Origin: Giesbergeria anulus
Lineage (GTDB): Bacteria > Pseudomonadota > Gammaproteobacteria > Burkholderiales > Burkholderiaceae_C
Assembly (NCBI RefSeq): GCF_900111115.1
Contig: NZ_FOGD01000002.1
Location: forward strand, 186,001 to 250,000
Length of the DNA: 64,000 nucleotides
Reading direction: 5' to 3'
The notes beneath the pieces were generated by a model, which was not told the DNA's origin, made no database searches, and saw only the letters and a list, made by a program, of their open reading frames with translations. Of the stretch, positions 10,903 through 18,402 are shown in pieces. Every line of letters starts with the position of its first letter. The first letter of the stretch is position 1. The position numbers and the translations under genes were made by a program.

Positions 10903-11097
10903 CAGAAAAAATTGGGTCGGCGTAATTGTGGTGCATGCACCACTAAAAAGATTGGAGCCTCTCAGCTTGAAGGGTTAGGTTCCAAATTTGATAAGGCCTG
11001 TCGGGGTCTTGGAACTGTTTATCACGCATACAACGCGTACCGTGGTTTTGAAGTTCTTAAATCTTTGATTGATTATGTGATAAATATGCTCAATTGA
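10894..11097 (+). CDS. 67-residue protein of the retron operon, unknown function
   Basis: Not recognised. The N-terminal third is very basic (MRKQKKLGRRNCGACTTKK) and has one CxxC (Cys12, Cys15); a third Cys is at 36, so a complete zinc site is not evident in a monomer. The C-terminal half is more hydrophobic, with a likely amphipathic or membrane-interacting helix (GFEVLKSLIDYVINMLN). It has an excellent ribosome-binding site and ends 6 bp before the reverse transcriptase start, so translation is probably coupled. Codon use is AT-rich like the reverse transcriptase and unlike the flanking genes. As the first gene after the candidate RNA it could be an effector or accessory factor; this is inference from position only. 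Confidence 0.65.
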   Translation: MRKQKKLGRRNCGACTTKKIGASQLEGLGSKFDKACRGLGTVYHAYNAYRGFEVLKSLIDYVINMLN

Positions 11098-11103
11098 AGT
11101 TAG

Positions 11104-12288
11104 ATGTCTGTTATTTTTAATTCATGTATGAAGGCTAAATTCTTAGGGACTCCTATTGCTCGCGTGGAGTCGCTTGCTCGTACTCTCGGAGTATCTATCC
11201 ATGATTTACGAACAATCGCTGGAGCAGCATCATCTAGATACAATGACTTTCAAATAGATAAAAAAGATGGTGGAAAACGTGATGTTTCATCGCCACGAAT
11301 AGAGCTAAAATTAATTCAAAAGCGAATTAATAGAGAAATTTTTGAGAAAGTATATTTCCCAAGCTATTTAAATGGCGGGATCAAGGGAAGGGATTACGTA
11401 AAAAATGCATATGAGCATGGTAATTCTGAAACAATAATATCCCTTGACATAGAAAACTTTTACCCAAAAGTATCAAGAATAAGTATACTAAATATTTTTA
11501 AGAACTTCCTAAAACAACCAGAAGAAATTGCAGAAATACTTACAAATCTTTGCACAAAAGACAACAAACTACCTCAAGGTGGATGTGCAAGCTCATATTT
11601 AGCCAACCTTGTATTCTTTGACATCGAGCCAAGATTAGTCAGTCGCCTTCAAGAAGAAGGATTTACATACACAAGATTAATTGATGATATAACAATATAT
11701 TCAAAAAATCTTATTAGCAAGAAAAAGATTTCCGATTTAATAGAAAGCATCACAAAAATGCTTAAATCTCGTGGTTTCAAATTAAAACAAAAGAAAACTC
11801 GATGTACATCTGCATCGAATCCTGAAAAATTAATGGAAGTCACCGGTCTTTGGTTAAATCGAGGTGCACCAAGAGTTCGACGAAATGAACGTGCAGAAAT
11901 TCGAAAAGAGGTTAGAGAATGCTTGATTTCTGCCGAACTCAACAAAACCGACAAAGAATACCACGACCTCCATCAAAAAGTATCAGGTAGAGTTGCCAAG
12001 CTTTCTCAACTCAACCATTGTCAAGCAGAACGTTTTCGCAAAGAATTACGAGAAATACTTCCTATTTACAGTGATGCAGATATTCGTAAAACACGCCGCC
12101 TTGTTGCGAAAATCATAAAAACCCCAAGAACTACTCGCTCTAGTTTAGGATATATTAAAAAATATCATCAGATAGTTTACAGAATAAACATTCTAGCGAG
12201 AAGCAACAAATCAATCGCTAGAAGTCTAAGAGAAAAAATGAAAATTTGCGCGCCAACAATTACAAAAGAAAATTCAATTCATGGCTAA
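11104..12288 (+). CDS. Retron-type reverse transcriptase
   Basis: 394 residues. Domain order fits a retron reverse transcriptase: fingers/palm motifs, then a C-terminal thumb/X region without maturase or endonuclease. The retron hallmarks are present: NAYEH (101-105) fits NAxxH and EVTGLW (245-250) contains VTG. Motif A is SLDIENFYPKV with Asp115; motif B is LPQGGCASSYLANLVF (156-171). The catalytic box reads RLIDD (191-195), so the aromatic residue of the usual YxDD is Leu, while both Asp residues remain. It should copy part of the upstream RNA into branched msDNA. Starts 6 bp after the small gene with only a weak ribosome-binding site; ATG 11128 is a possible alternative start. It overlaps the next gene by 8 bp. 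Strongly AT-rich, suggesting horizontal transfer. Confidence 0.9.
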   Translation: MSVIFNSCMKAKFLGTPIARVESLARTLGVSIHDLRTIAGAASSRYNDFQIDKKDGGKRDVSSPRIELKLIQKRINREIFEKVYFPSYLNGGIKGRDYVKNAYEHGNSETIISLDIENFYPKVSRISILNIFKNFLKQPEEIAEILTNLCTKDNKLPQGGCASSYLANLVFFDIEPRLVSRLQEEGFTYTRLIDDITIYSKNLISKKKISDLIESITKMLKSRGFKLKQKKTRCTSASNPEKLMEVTGLWLNRGAPRVRRNERAEIRKEVRECLISAELNKTDKEYHDLHQKVSGRVAKLSQLNHCQAERFRKELREILPIYSDADIRKTRRLVAKIIKTPRTTRSSLGYIKKYHQIVYRINILARSNKSIARSLREKMKICAPTITKENSIHG

Positions 12289-12514
12289 AGATGAAGATAT
12301 TCTTAATGAAGGCCAGAGGATTTTTGGTGGAGTCAATTATTACTCTCCCATAAAAGGTTACGGATTTATCCGCAGAGAAAAAGGTCGTGATGTATTTTTC
12401 TTATGGACTGACGCAGCCAGCGAATCAATTCTAATTGAAGGATCAAAAGTATCCTTCGTACTAACAATCTCATCAAAAGGCCCACGAGCTAACGAGATAA
12501 AAAGAGAAGGCTAA
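12281..12514 (+). CDS. Cold-shock-domain protein of the retron operon
   Basis: 77 residues, close to a single CspA-type OB fold. RNP1 reads KGYGFIRRE (25-33; usual KGFGFI) and RNP2 reads DVFFLW (37-42; usual DVFVHF). It is diverged: an extra acidic N-terminus (MAKDEDILNEGQ) precedes the fold and the conserved His of RNP2 is lost. Its start lies inside the reverse transcriptase gene (8-bp overlap), so the two are translationally coupled and probably work together. Cold-shock folds bind single-stranded RNA or DNA, so binding the retron RNA or msDNA is a reasonable but untested idea. Base composition matches the island rather than the chromosome. Confidence 0.8.
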   Translation: MAKDEDILNEGQRIFGGVNYYSPIKGYGFIRREKGRDVFFLWTDAASESILIEGSKVSFVLTISSKGPRANEIKREG

Positions 12515-12571
12515 CGCCTCTTAAATCCTATAAACAATTAAGTAGTCCAGCATCACTGTGATTTATAAATC

Positions 12572-12590
12572 TATTCTAAGAATTAGAATA
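12572..12590. repeat. Perfect 8-bp inverted repeat downstream of the retron operon
   Basis: TATTCTAA (12572-12579) and TTAGAATA (12583-12590) enclose three bases. It lies between the convergent retron operon and ispH. All pairs but two are A-T and no T-run follows on the plus strand, so it is a poor terminator; a palindromic GATTTATAAATC lies just before it. The AT-rich intergenic DNA ends near 12650. Confidence 0.5.
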
Positions 12591-12653
12591 CGCAAAAACC
12601 ACATCAGTTACGCAGGATTACTTAACATGATCTATGGAAATACTTCTTAAGCG

Positions 12654-13601
12654 CTAAACAGCTGCCTCGATTTTGAGGCCCTTGGGCAGCGGGAACTTGA
12701 TAGTCTCTTCCATACCTGGCACCGTGCGTACCGATACGGCTCCCAGCGCCTTGATGCGGTCAACCACTTGGCGCACCAAAATCTCAGGGGCCGAAGCTCC
12801 GGCGGTCAGGCCGACGCGGGTCACGCCTTCAAACCATTCGGGGCGCAACTCTTCTGCGCTATCGACCATGTAAGCGGGGATACCCAATTTCACGGCCAAC
12901 TCGCGCAGGCGGTTGCTGTTGGAGCTGGTAGGGCTGCCCACCACGATCATCAAATCGACTTGGGCACTGAGCACCTTGACCGCATCTTGGCGGTTTTGCG
13001 TGGCGTAGCAGATGTCTTGCTGCTTAGGCTCGCGCACGCTAGGGAAACGCGCCCGCACGGCGGCAGTGATCTCTGCGGCATCATCGACGCTCAAGGTGGT
13101 TTGTGTCACCACGGCCAGCAGCTTGGTCTGTAGGGGCTGCACGCGGGCCACATCGGCCACATCCTCGACCAGATGGATACCATGCTCCAACTGGCCCATG
13201 GTGCCTTCTACCTCTGGGTGGCCTTTGTGGCCAATCATGATGAACTCGTAGCCTTCTTGTGCCAGCTTGGCTACTTCGACATGGACTTTGCTTACCAATG
13301 GGCAAGTGGCATCAAAGATACGAAAGCCCCGTGCCTCGGCCTCGTTTTGCACCGCTTTGCTCACGCCGTGTGCGCTGAATACCAGCGTCGCGCCGGGGGG
13401 CACCTCGGCCAGCTCTTCAATAAAGATGGCACCCTTGGCCTTGAGGTCGTTGACCACATAGGTGTTGTGCACGATTTCGTGGCGCACATGGATCGGGGCA
13501 CCAAACTTTTGCAGCGCCCGCTCCACGATCTCAATGGCGCGATCAACCCCGGCACAAAAACCGCGTGGCTCGGCCAACAAAATTTCTTGCGGCTGGCTCA
13601 C
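12654..13601 (-). CDS. ispH: 4-hydroxy-3-methylbut-2-enyl diphosphate reductase
   Basis: 315 residues, full length. Last enzyme of the methylerythritol phosphate route, forming IPP and DMAPP with an iron-sulfur cluster. The three cluster cysteines are in [13 protein letters not shown] (N-terminus), [12 protein letters not shown] and [10 protein letters not shown]. The isoprenoid substrate-binding segments HEIVHN and [10 protein letters not shown] are intact, and [13 protein letters not shown] near residue 220 is typical. The start overlaps the stop of fkpB by 4 bp (ATGA), so both are co-transcribed; fkpB-ispH pairing is also known in E. coli. The retron island sits immediately downstream in convergent orientation. 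Confidence 0.97.
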   Translation of the reverse strand: MSQPQEILLAEPRGFCAGVDRAIEIVERALQKFGAPIHVRHEIVHNTYVVNDLKAKGAIFIEELAEVPPGATLVFSAHGVSKAVQNEAEARGFRIFDATCPLVSKVHVEVAKLAQEGYEFIMIGHKGHPEVEGTMGQLEHGIHLVEDVADVARVQPLQTKLLAVVTQTTLSVDDAAEITAAVRARFPSVREPKQQDICYATQNRQDAVKVLSAQVDLMIVVGSPTSSNSNRLRELAVKLGIPAYMVDSAEELRPEWFEGVTRVGLTAGASAPEILVRQVVDRIKALGAVSVRTVPGMEETIKFPLPKGLKIEAAV

Positions 13602-14050
13602 AACGCTCCAATCACATGCACTTCAAAGGTCACGGGCTGGCCTGCCAGAGGGTGGTTAAAGTCCACCAAAATGGCGTTGGGGCTGTCGGCATTGCCCACT
13701 TGTACCACCACACCAGCATAGGTAGCCATGCCGTCGGGGGTGGCAAACTCCACCACTTCGCCCACGGCATAGCGCTCATCGGGGTCACCCAGATCATTGA
13801 GCAGCTTGCGCGCTACCCATTGCTGCATATCGGGGTTGTGTTGCCCGAAAGCCTCGCCAGCGGCCAGCTCAAAGGTGGCGCGCTGGCCTTCTTCTAGGCC
13901 CAGCAGGCGCTCTTCTACCGCTGGGGACAGCTCGCCGCTGCCCAGCGTCAGGGTGGCGGGCTTATCGGCAAAGGTATTGATGATGTCGCCAGCGGGGCCC
14001 GCCAGACGGTAATGCAGGGTCAGAAACGAACCCGGTTGAACGGTTGCCAT
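13598..14050 (-). CDS. fkpB: FKBP-type peptidyl-prolyl isomerase, SlpA-like
   Basis: 150 residues. Short two-domain FKBP with an inserted flap, as in E. coli FkpB/SlpA: FKBP part [18 protein letters not shown] and [20 protein letters not shown], then the insert-in-flap region ([18 protein letters not shown]), then the closing strands [18 protein letters not shown]. No signal peptide, so cytoplasmic. It catalyses prolyl cis-trans isomerisation and acts as a chaperone. It is coupled to ispH by a 4-bp overlap and is divergent from radC, with 53 bp between starts. Confidence 0.92.
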   Translation of the reverse strand: MATVQPGSFLTLHYRLAGPAGDIINTFADKPATLTLGSGELSPAVEERLLGLEEGQRATFELAAGEAFGQHNPDMQQWVARKLLNDLGDPDERYAVGEVVEFATPDGMATYAGVVVQVGNADSPNAILVDFNHPLAGQPVTFEVHVIGAL

Positions 14051-14103
14051 AAGAAGCCTCTATAAACTGGCTGCATTTTACGTTTGCCCTAGGCTCTTGC
14101 ACC

Positions 14104-14817
14104 ATGTCCTTCAAAGACCTTCCTGCCGACACCCTGCCGCGTGAAAAACTGCTGGCCCGTGGCCCGGCGGCACTGGCTGATGCGGAGTTGCTGGCAATTT
14201 TGCTGCGCACCGGCATTGCGGGCAAAAACGTGTTGCAAATGGCACAAGAGCTGCTCGACCCGCCCAGCACGGATGCCACCACCGGCCAACTGCGTGGCGG
14301 TTTTGGTGGTATTGGTGGCCTGCTGCACACCAGCGCGGCTGATTTAGCCCGCATCAAGGGCTTGGGGCCAGCCAAACGGGCCGAACTGGTGGCAGTGTTG
14401 GAGTTGGCCCGGCGCGCACTGGCGCAGCAATTGCAACAGGGCGAGGTGTTTGACTCGCCCGATGCCGTCAAGCATTACCTGCAATTGCACTTGGCCTACA
14501 AGGGCCACGAGGTGTTTGCCGTACTGTTTTTAGATGCCCAACACCGGCTGCTGGCGCTCGAAGAAATGTTCCGGGGTACCCTGACGCAAACCAGCGTTTA
14601 CCCACGTGAAGTGCTGCTGCGGGCCTTGCATCACCAAGCCGCTGCCGTGGTGTTGGCACACAACCACCCCAGCGGCAGTGTGCAGCCCAGCCCCGCCGAT
14701 AACGCCCTGACGCAAACTCTCAAAACGGCATTAGGCATGGTGGATGTGCGCGTGCTTGACCATGTGATCGTGGCACCGGGGGCTGCGTTGTCGATGGCAG
14801 AAAAGGGCTTGCTCTAA
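14104..14817 (+). CDS. radC: RadC family protein (JAB/MPN domain)
   Basis: 237 residues. An N-terminal helix-hairpin-helix region ([20 protein letters not shown] onward, with [20 protein letters not shown]) precedes an MPN/JAB metalloprotease-like domain with the metal motif [15 protein letters not shown] near the C-terminus and the Glu of EEMFRGTL upstream. Despite the name, a role in DNA repair is not established for the family; the domain resembles a metal-dependent peptidase. Full length. It is followed after 11 bp by the adenylate cyclase gene, which may share its transcript. Confidence 0.92.
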   Translation: MSFKDLPADTLPREKLLARGPAALADAELLAILLRTGIAGKNVLQMAQELLDPPSTDATTGQLRGGFGGIGGLLHTSAADLARIKGLGPAKRAELVAVLELARRALAQQLQQGEVFDSPDAVKHYLQLHLAYKGHEVFAVLFLDAQHRLLALEEMFRGTLTQTSVYPREVLLRALHHQAAAVVLAHNHPSGSVQPSPADNALTQTLKTALGMVDVRVLDHVIVAPGAALSMAEKGLL

Positions 14818-14828
14818 AGGAGAGTGTG

Positions 14829-16745
14829 ATGGCATTTTTGAGCACCACCTCCCCACGTTGGCAGCAGCTACTCAGCCTGCGCCGTTGGGGCACAGCCGCG
14901 TTGATTGCTCTGTGCTCGCTAGCCCTGACCGAAACCCTCTGGCGGCAAGGTGCCCTCGAAAGCGTAGACCAGTGGTACAGCGATGCTTGGTTCAGGGTAG
15001 CTGGGCAGCGCCATGCGGTAGAGCGGGTGGTGCTGGTGAAACTCGACGAGGCTACCCTCAGTCAGTTTCCAGATGAACCATTGGTGTTTTGGGGGCCACA
15101 TTACGCCAAGGCCATCCAAACCCTGCACGCCGCTGGTGCCACGGTCGTGGGCATGGACTTTTTGCTCAGTAGCAGCCCTGAGCAATGGTTGGCCAAACTA
15201 GGGGCCATGCCTACCTTGGCGGCACGCCAGTTTGACCAGCCACTGCGCCAAGCCTTGGCCACCGGCCAAGTGGTGGTGGCCGGAATGCAGGCCCCCGACG
15301 AGCTGTTGCTGCCCACCCCCGACTACCTTGCCGCCCTGCCTGACTGGGACGTGGCCCGCTTTGTGGGTGCTGCCAACCTGCAAGCCGATGCTGATGGTGT
15401 GCTGCGCGCTTACTCTCCTGCCGTGGCATACACCGATGCCGCTTCAGGGCTGCGCTTGCGCTCTTTGCCGTTTTTGCTGGCGCTGCACGCCAGCGGCCAG
15501 TCTGCGGCAGACAATAGTTGGCAGTTTGCTGGGCGCAAGGTGGCGGTGGATGATCGCCTGCGCTTGGCCTACGCTGGGCCGCCCGGCACGGTGCCCGCTG
15601 TGTCGATGCACGAATTGCTGCGCCCCGATGCCCTGAGTCTGCCGCAAGTGCAAGCCCTGCGCGGTAAGGTAGCGCTGATTGGGGCCAGCTATGGCGGCAT
15701 GAACGATGTCCATATCACCCCCTATGGCCGTGGTTGGGGCCAAGCACCGCTGATGCTGGGCATGGAAATCCAAGCGCAAACCATCGAGGCGCTGTTGCAA
15801 GGGCATTGGCTCGATGCCACCCCGGCCAGCACGCGCATCGGCTTGGCACTGCTGCTTACCTTACCAGCCAGCCTGTTCTGGTGGCAGCAGCGGCTTTGGC
15901 GTGGTTTGCTGCTGTGTGCGCTGCTGTGGCTGCTGGCCGCTGGCCTGAGTTATGCCGCTTTGGGGCGCAATAGTTTGCTGTCTACCGGGCATTTGCAACT
16001 CACGGCGCTGTGCGGTTTTATGGGTATTTACGCTTGGCGCTTTACCCACGGTGAGCGCGAGCGCCAGCGCATCCGGTTGATGTTTTCGCGCTATCTGGAG
16101 CCGGGGGTGGTAGAGGCACTAATCCATTCCGACCAGATGCCACAGTTGGGCGGCGAGCGCTGCGAAATGACGGTGCTGTTTACCGACATCCGCAACTTCA
16201 CCACCATCAGCGAGCAATTGACCCCGGAAGAAGTGGTGGAGATGCTCAACCACTATTTTTCTGCGGCCTGCGCGGTGCTGACCGAACAGGGCGGCTGTAT
16301 CGACAAATTTATTGGCGATGCCATCATGGCCGAGTTTGGTGCCCCGCTCAAAAATGCCGACCACGCCCACCGTGCCCTGACCGCCGCCCTGCATTTGCGC
16401 ACCGTGGCTGAGGAGTTTGACCAGTGGATGCTCCAGCGCTTTGCCGGGCGCAACCTGCCACCGTTTCGCATTGGTATTGGTATTCACACCGGGATGGCGA
16501 TTTCAGGCAATATCGGCACTGCACAGCGCATGGAATACACCGCCATTGGCGATACCGTCAACCTTGCATCGCGGCTCGAGGGCATGACCAAAACCTTGGG
16601 CTGCGTGATTTTGGCCAGCCAAGACACCCTGCACGCGGCAGGCCCCGGCTTTGTGCGGGGCCGCAGCGACACCATCACGGTGCGCGGGCGCACCCGCCCC
16701 ACCGAGGTGTTTGAAGTCATCGGATTGGAGGAAAAAGCATCATGA
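14829..16745 (+). CDS. Adenylate/guanylate cyclase with CHASE2 sensor domain
   Basis: 638 residues. One N-terminal membrane helix leads to a ~300-residue extracytoplasmic CHASE2 domain (from LESVDQWYSDAWFRVAG to the GRGWGQAPLMLGMEIQAQ segment), then three further hydrophobic helices (residues ~340-410) and a class III cyclase domain. Metal-binding Asp residues are visible in VLFTDIRNFT (D453) and KFIGDAIMAEFG (D497), and the TAIGDTVNLASRLEG segment is typical. It should make a cyclic nucleotide, probably cAMP, in response to an external signal. ATG 14829 has AAGGAGAG upstream. It overlaps the next gene by 4 bp (ATGA), pointing to a two-gene signalling unit with the FecR-like protein. Confidence 0.93.
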   Translation: MAFLSTTSPRWQQLLSLRRWGTAALIALCSLALTETLWRQGALESVDQWYSDAWFRVAGQRHAVERVVLVKLDEATLSQFPDEPLVFWGPHYAKAIQTLHAAGATVVGMDFLLSSSPEQWLAKLGAMPTLAARQFDQPLRQALATGQVVVAGMQAPDELLLPTPDYLAALPDWDVARFVGAANLQADADGVLRAYSPAVAYTDAASGLRLRSLPFLLALHASGQSAADNSWQFAGRKVAVDDRLRLAYAGPPGTVPAVSMHELLRPDALSLPQVQALRGKVALIGASYGGMNDVHITPYGRGWGQAPLMLGMEIQAQTIEALLQGHWLDATPASTRIGLALLLTLPASLFWWQQRLWRGLLLCALLWLLAAGLSYAALGRNSLLSTGHLQLTALCGFMGIYAWRFTHGERERQRIRLMFSRYLEPGVVEALIHSDQMPQLGGERCEMTVLFTDIRNFTTISEQLTPEEVVEMLNHYFSAACAVLTEQGGCIDKFIGDAIMAEFGAPLKNADHAHRALTAALHLRTVAEEFDQWMLQRFAGRNLPPFRIGIGIHTGMAISGNIGTAQRMEYTAIGDTVNLASRLEGMTKTLGCVILASQDTLHAAGPGFVRGRSDTITVRGRTRPTEVFEVIGLEEKAS

Positions 16746-17434
16746 AAAAATGGCATTTGTGGGCTGTTCTGGGCAGCAGCATGGTTGTCTGTGGCATGGC
16801 GTGGGGGCAAGCCTCTTCGGCGATGGTGCTGAGTGTGCAAGGCGAGGTGCTGCTAGAGCTAGCCAACAAGACCCAGCCGGTAGAGCCTCTGATCCGCCTG
16901 CTTGAGGGCGACCGCCTACGGCTGGCACCGGGGGCGCAGGTGCGCCTGCTGTATGCCCGCAGTGGCTTGCAGGAAGACTGGCAAGAGGCCGGCGTGCTGC
17001 GCATTGAGGAGAGCGAAAGCAGCATTGTGCGTGGCAAGCCACAACGGCAAACCCGCCAGCTACCGCTGCTGATTACCCAGCAAATGGCGCGCACCCCCCG
17101 CACGGACAGCACCGCACGCATCGGGGGGGTGCGGCTGCGCAACCTCCCGGAGCTAACGGCTACAACCCCCAAGCCACCCGCCCCTGAAAAAATGGCCGAG
17201 CTGGAAGGAAACTACCAGTCCTTGCGCCACAGCAGCCCCCCTGATGACCGCAGCCCGGAGGTGTATTGGTTGGCTGGCCTGTGGGACTTAAAAGCCCATG
17301 AACGCCTGCGCAGCGAGTTAGAGCGCCTCAAAGGACTGCACCCCCAAGACCCGGTCATAGTGCGGTTGCAAACACTGTATGCAGGGGTACTGCCCGCCAC
17401 GGGCACACCAGCGCCGGGGGATGCAGCAAAATAG
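16742..17434 (+). CDS. Exported FecR-like domain protein, partner of the CHASE2 cyclase
   Basis: 230 residues. It has a Sec signal peptide (MKKWHLWAVLGSSMVVCGMAWGQA, no lipobox) followed by a domain resembling FecR/LysM-associated proteins (VLSVQGEVLLELANK, LLEGDRLRLAPGAQVRLLY). The C-terminal half is proline-rich and then helical (YWLAGLWDLKAHERLRSELERL). The gene begins inside the cyclase stop codon, so it is translationally coupled. FecR-type periplasmic proteins frequently accompany CHASE2 cyclases, which suggests it is the periplasmic input or modulator of the sensor. The domain assignment is by pattern only and moderately certain. Confidence 0.7.
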   Translation: MKKWHLWAVLGSSMVVCGMAWGQASSAMVLSVQGEVLLELANKTQPVEPLIRLLEGDRLRLAPGAQVRLLYARSGLQEDWQEAGVLRIEESESSIVRGKPQRQTRQLPLLITQQMARTPRTDSTARIGGVRLRNLPELTATTPKPPAPEKMAELEGNYQSLRHSSPPDDRSPEVYWLAGLWDLKAHERLRSELERLKGLHPQDPVIVRLQTLYAGVLPATGTPAPGDAAK

Positions 17435-17439
17435 CCTGC

Positions 17440-18387
17440 ATGAGCCACAATGATTCGGGTGCCCTGCGTTCCGCACTGGCCCATGCCCTAGAGGCAGCGT
17501 GCCATCCCCCGGCAGGGGCCAGCACTGCTGTCACCCCACCCGCCTCTGTGCGTCCGGCGCGGGCAGCTCGCCGCGCCTTGGCTAATGCTAGTGCGTTATT
17601 AACGCGCTCTGTGCGCGCTAGCCGCGCCTTGGCAGGCAGCACGGGCACCGGGGGATCACCAGCCCAGCCAGCAGCCCGCCCACGGCGCACCAAGCAGCCA
17701 CCAGCCCCCCGCCCGGCCAGTGTGCGCCTAGAGGGCCTGCACGACTTGGGCGTGGTGGCACAGCAATGGCGTGAGGCACAAGCCAAAGCCCAAGCCGAAG
17801 AACAAAAGCGCCGCGAGGCCGCCGCTCGCCAAGAGGCCGAGCGCCAGTGGTTCAGTCGGGCCGTAGGGCCGGTCAAGCCGCTGCACCAGCGCAACCACAT
17901 CCACCTCAAGCACCCGCAACCCGAACCCCTGCCGCTGCAACTGTGGCTAGACGAAGAGCGCGTGCTGCAAGAATCCATCAGCGATGATTTTGATGTCAGT
18001 ACCCTGCTCGATACCGATGACCAACTGAGTTTCCGCCGTCCCGGCATTGGTATCGAAATCACACGCCGCCTGCGCGCTGGGCATTGGAGCATCCAGCGCC
18101 AGCTCGATCTGCACGGCCTGCGCACCGACGAGGCCCGCGAAGCCTTGGGCGCTTTTATTCGCCAAGCACACCGCAGTGGCTTGCGCTGTCTGCGCATCAT
18201 CCACGGCAAGGGATTAGGCTCACCGGGTAAAAGCCCGGTGCTCAAAGGCCGGGTGCAAGGCTGGCTGGTGCAAAAGAAAGAAGTGCTGGCCTTTGTCCAA
18301 GCGCGCCCAGTGCAAGGTGGGGCCGGGGCTTTGCTGGTGCTGCTGGTGCCAGCAGGGCACGCGCAAGCTGCTTCTGATCCAAGTTAA
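17440..18387 (+). CDS. Smr domain protein (MutS2-type small domain)
   Basis: 315 residues. The C-terminal ~100 residues form an Smr domain: LDLHGLRTDEAREAL and IIHGKGLGSPGKSPVLK carry the LDxHG and HGKG signatures of this nuclease-like fold. A helical, Arg/Glu-rich middle (WREAQAKAQAEEQKRREAAARQ in part) precedes it, as in proteobacterial YdaL/SmrA-like proteins. The first ~94 residues are unusually alanine/arginine/proline-rich and have no counterpart in the usual ~220-residue form; GTG 17722 (residue 95) is a possible alternative start but lacks a ribosome-binding site. DNA or RNA cleavage activity is known for some relatives; function here is unproven. Confidence 0.85.
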   Translation: MSHNDSGALRSALAHALEAACHPPAGASTAVTPPASVRPARAARRALANASALLTRSVRASRALAGSTGTGGSPAQPAARPRRTKQPPAPRPASVRLEGLHDLGVVAQQWREAQAKAQAEEQKRREAAARQEAERQWFSRAVGPVKPLHQRNHIHLKHPQPEPLPLQLWLDEERVLQESISDDFDVSTLLDTDDQLSFRRPGIGIEITRRLRAGHWSIQRQLDLHGLRTDEAREALGAFIRQAHRSGLRCLRIIHGKGLGSPGKSPVLKGRVQGWLVQKKEVLAFVQARPVQGGAGALLVLLVPAGHAQAASDPS

Positions 18388-18402
18388 GGCCGATGCGCGC
18401 AC

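Noticed and set aside
12572-12590. 8-bp inverted repeat as a rho-independent terminator of the retron
   Set aside because: Almost only A-T pairs and no T-run after it on the plus strand.
10490-12650. Group II intron carrying the reverse transcriptase
   Set aside because: No maturase or endonuclease domain and no domain V/VI-like RNA; NAxxH and VTG motifs and small size point to a retron.
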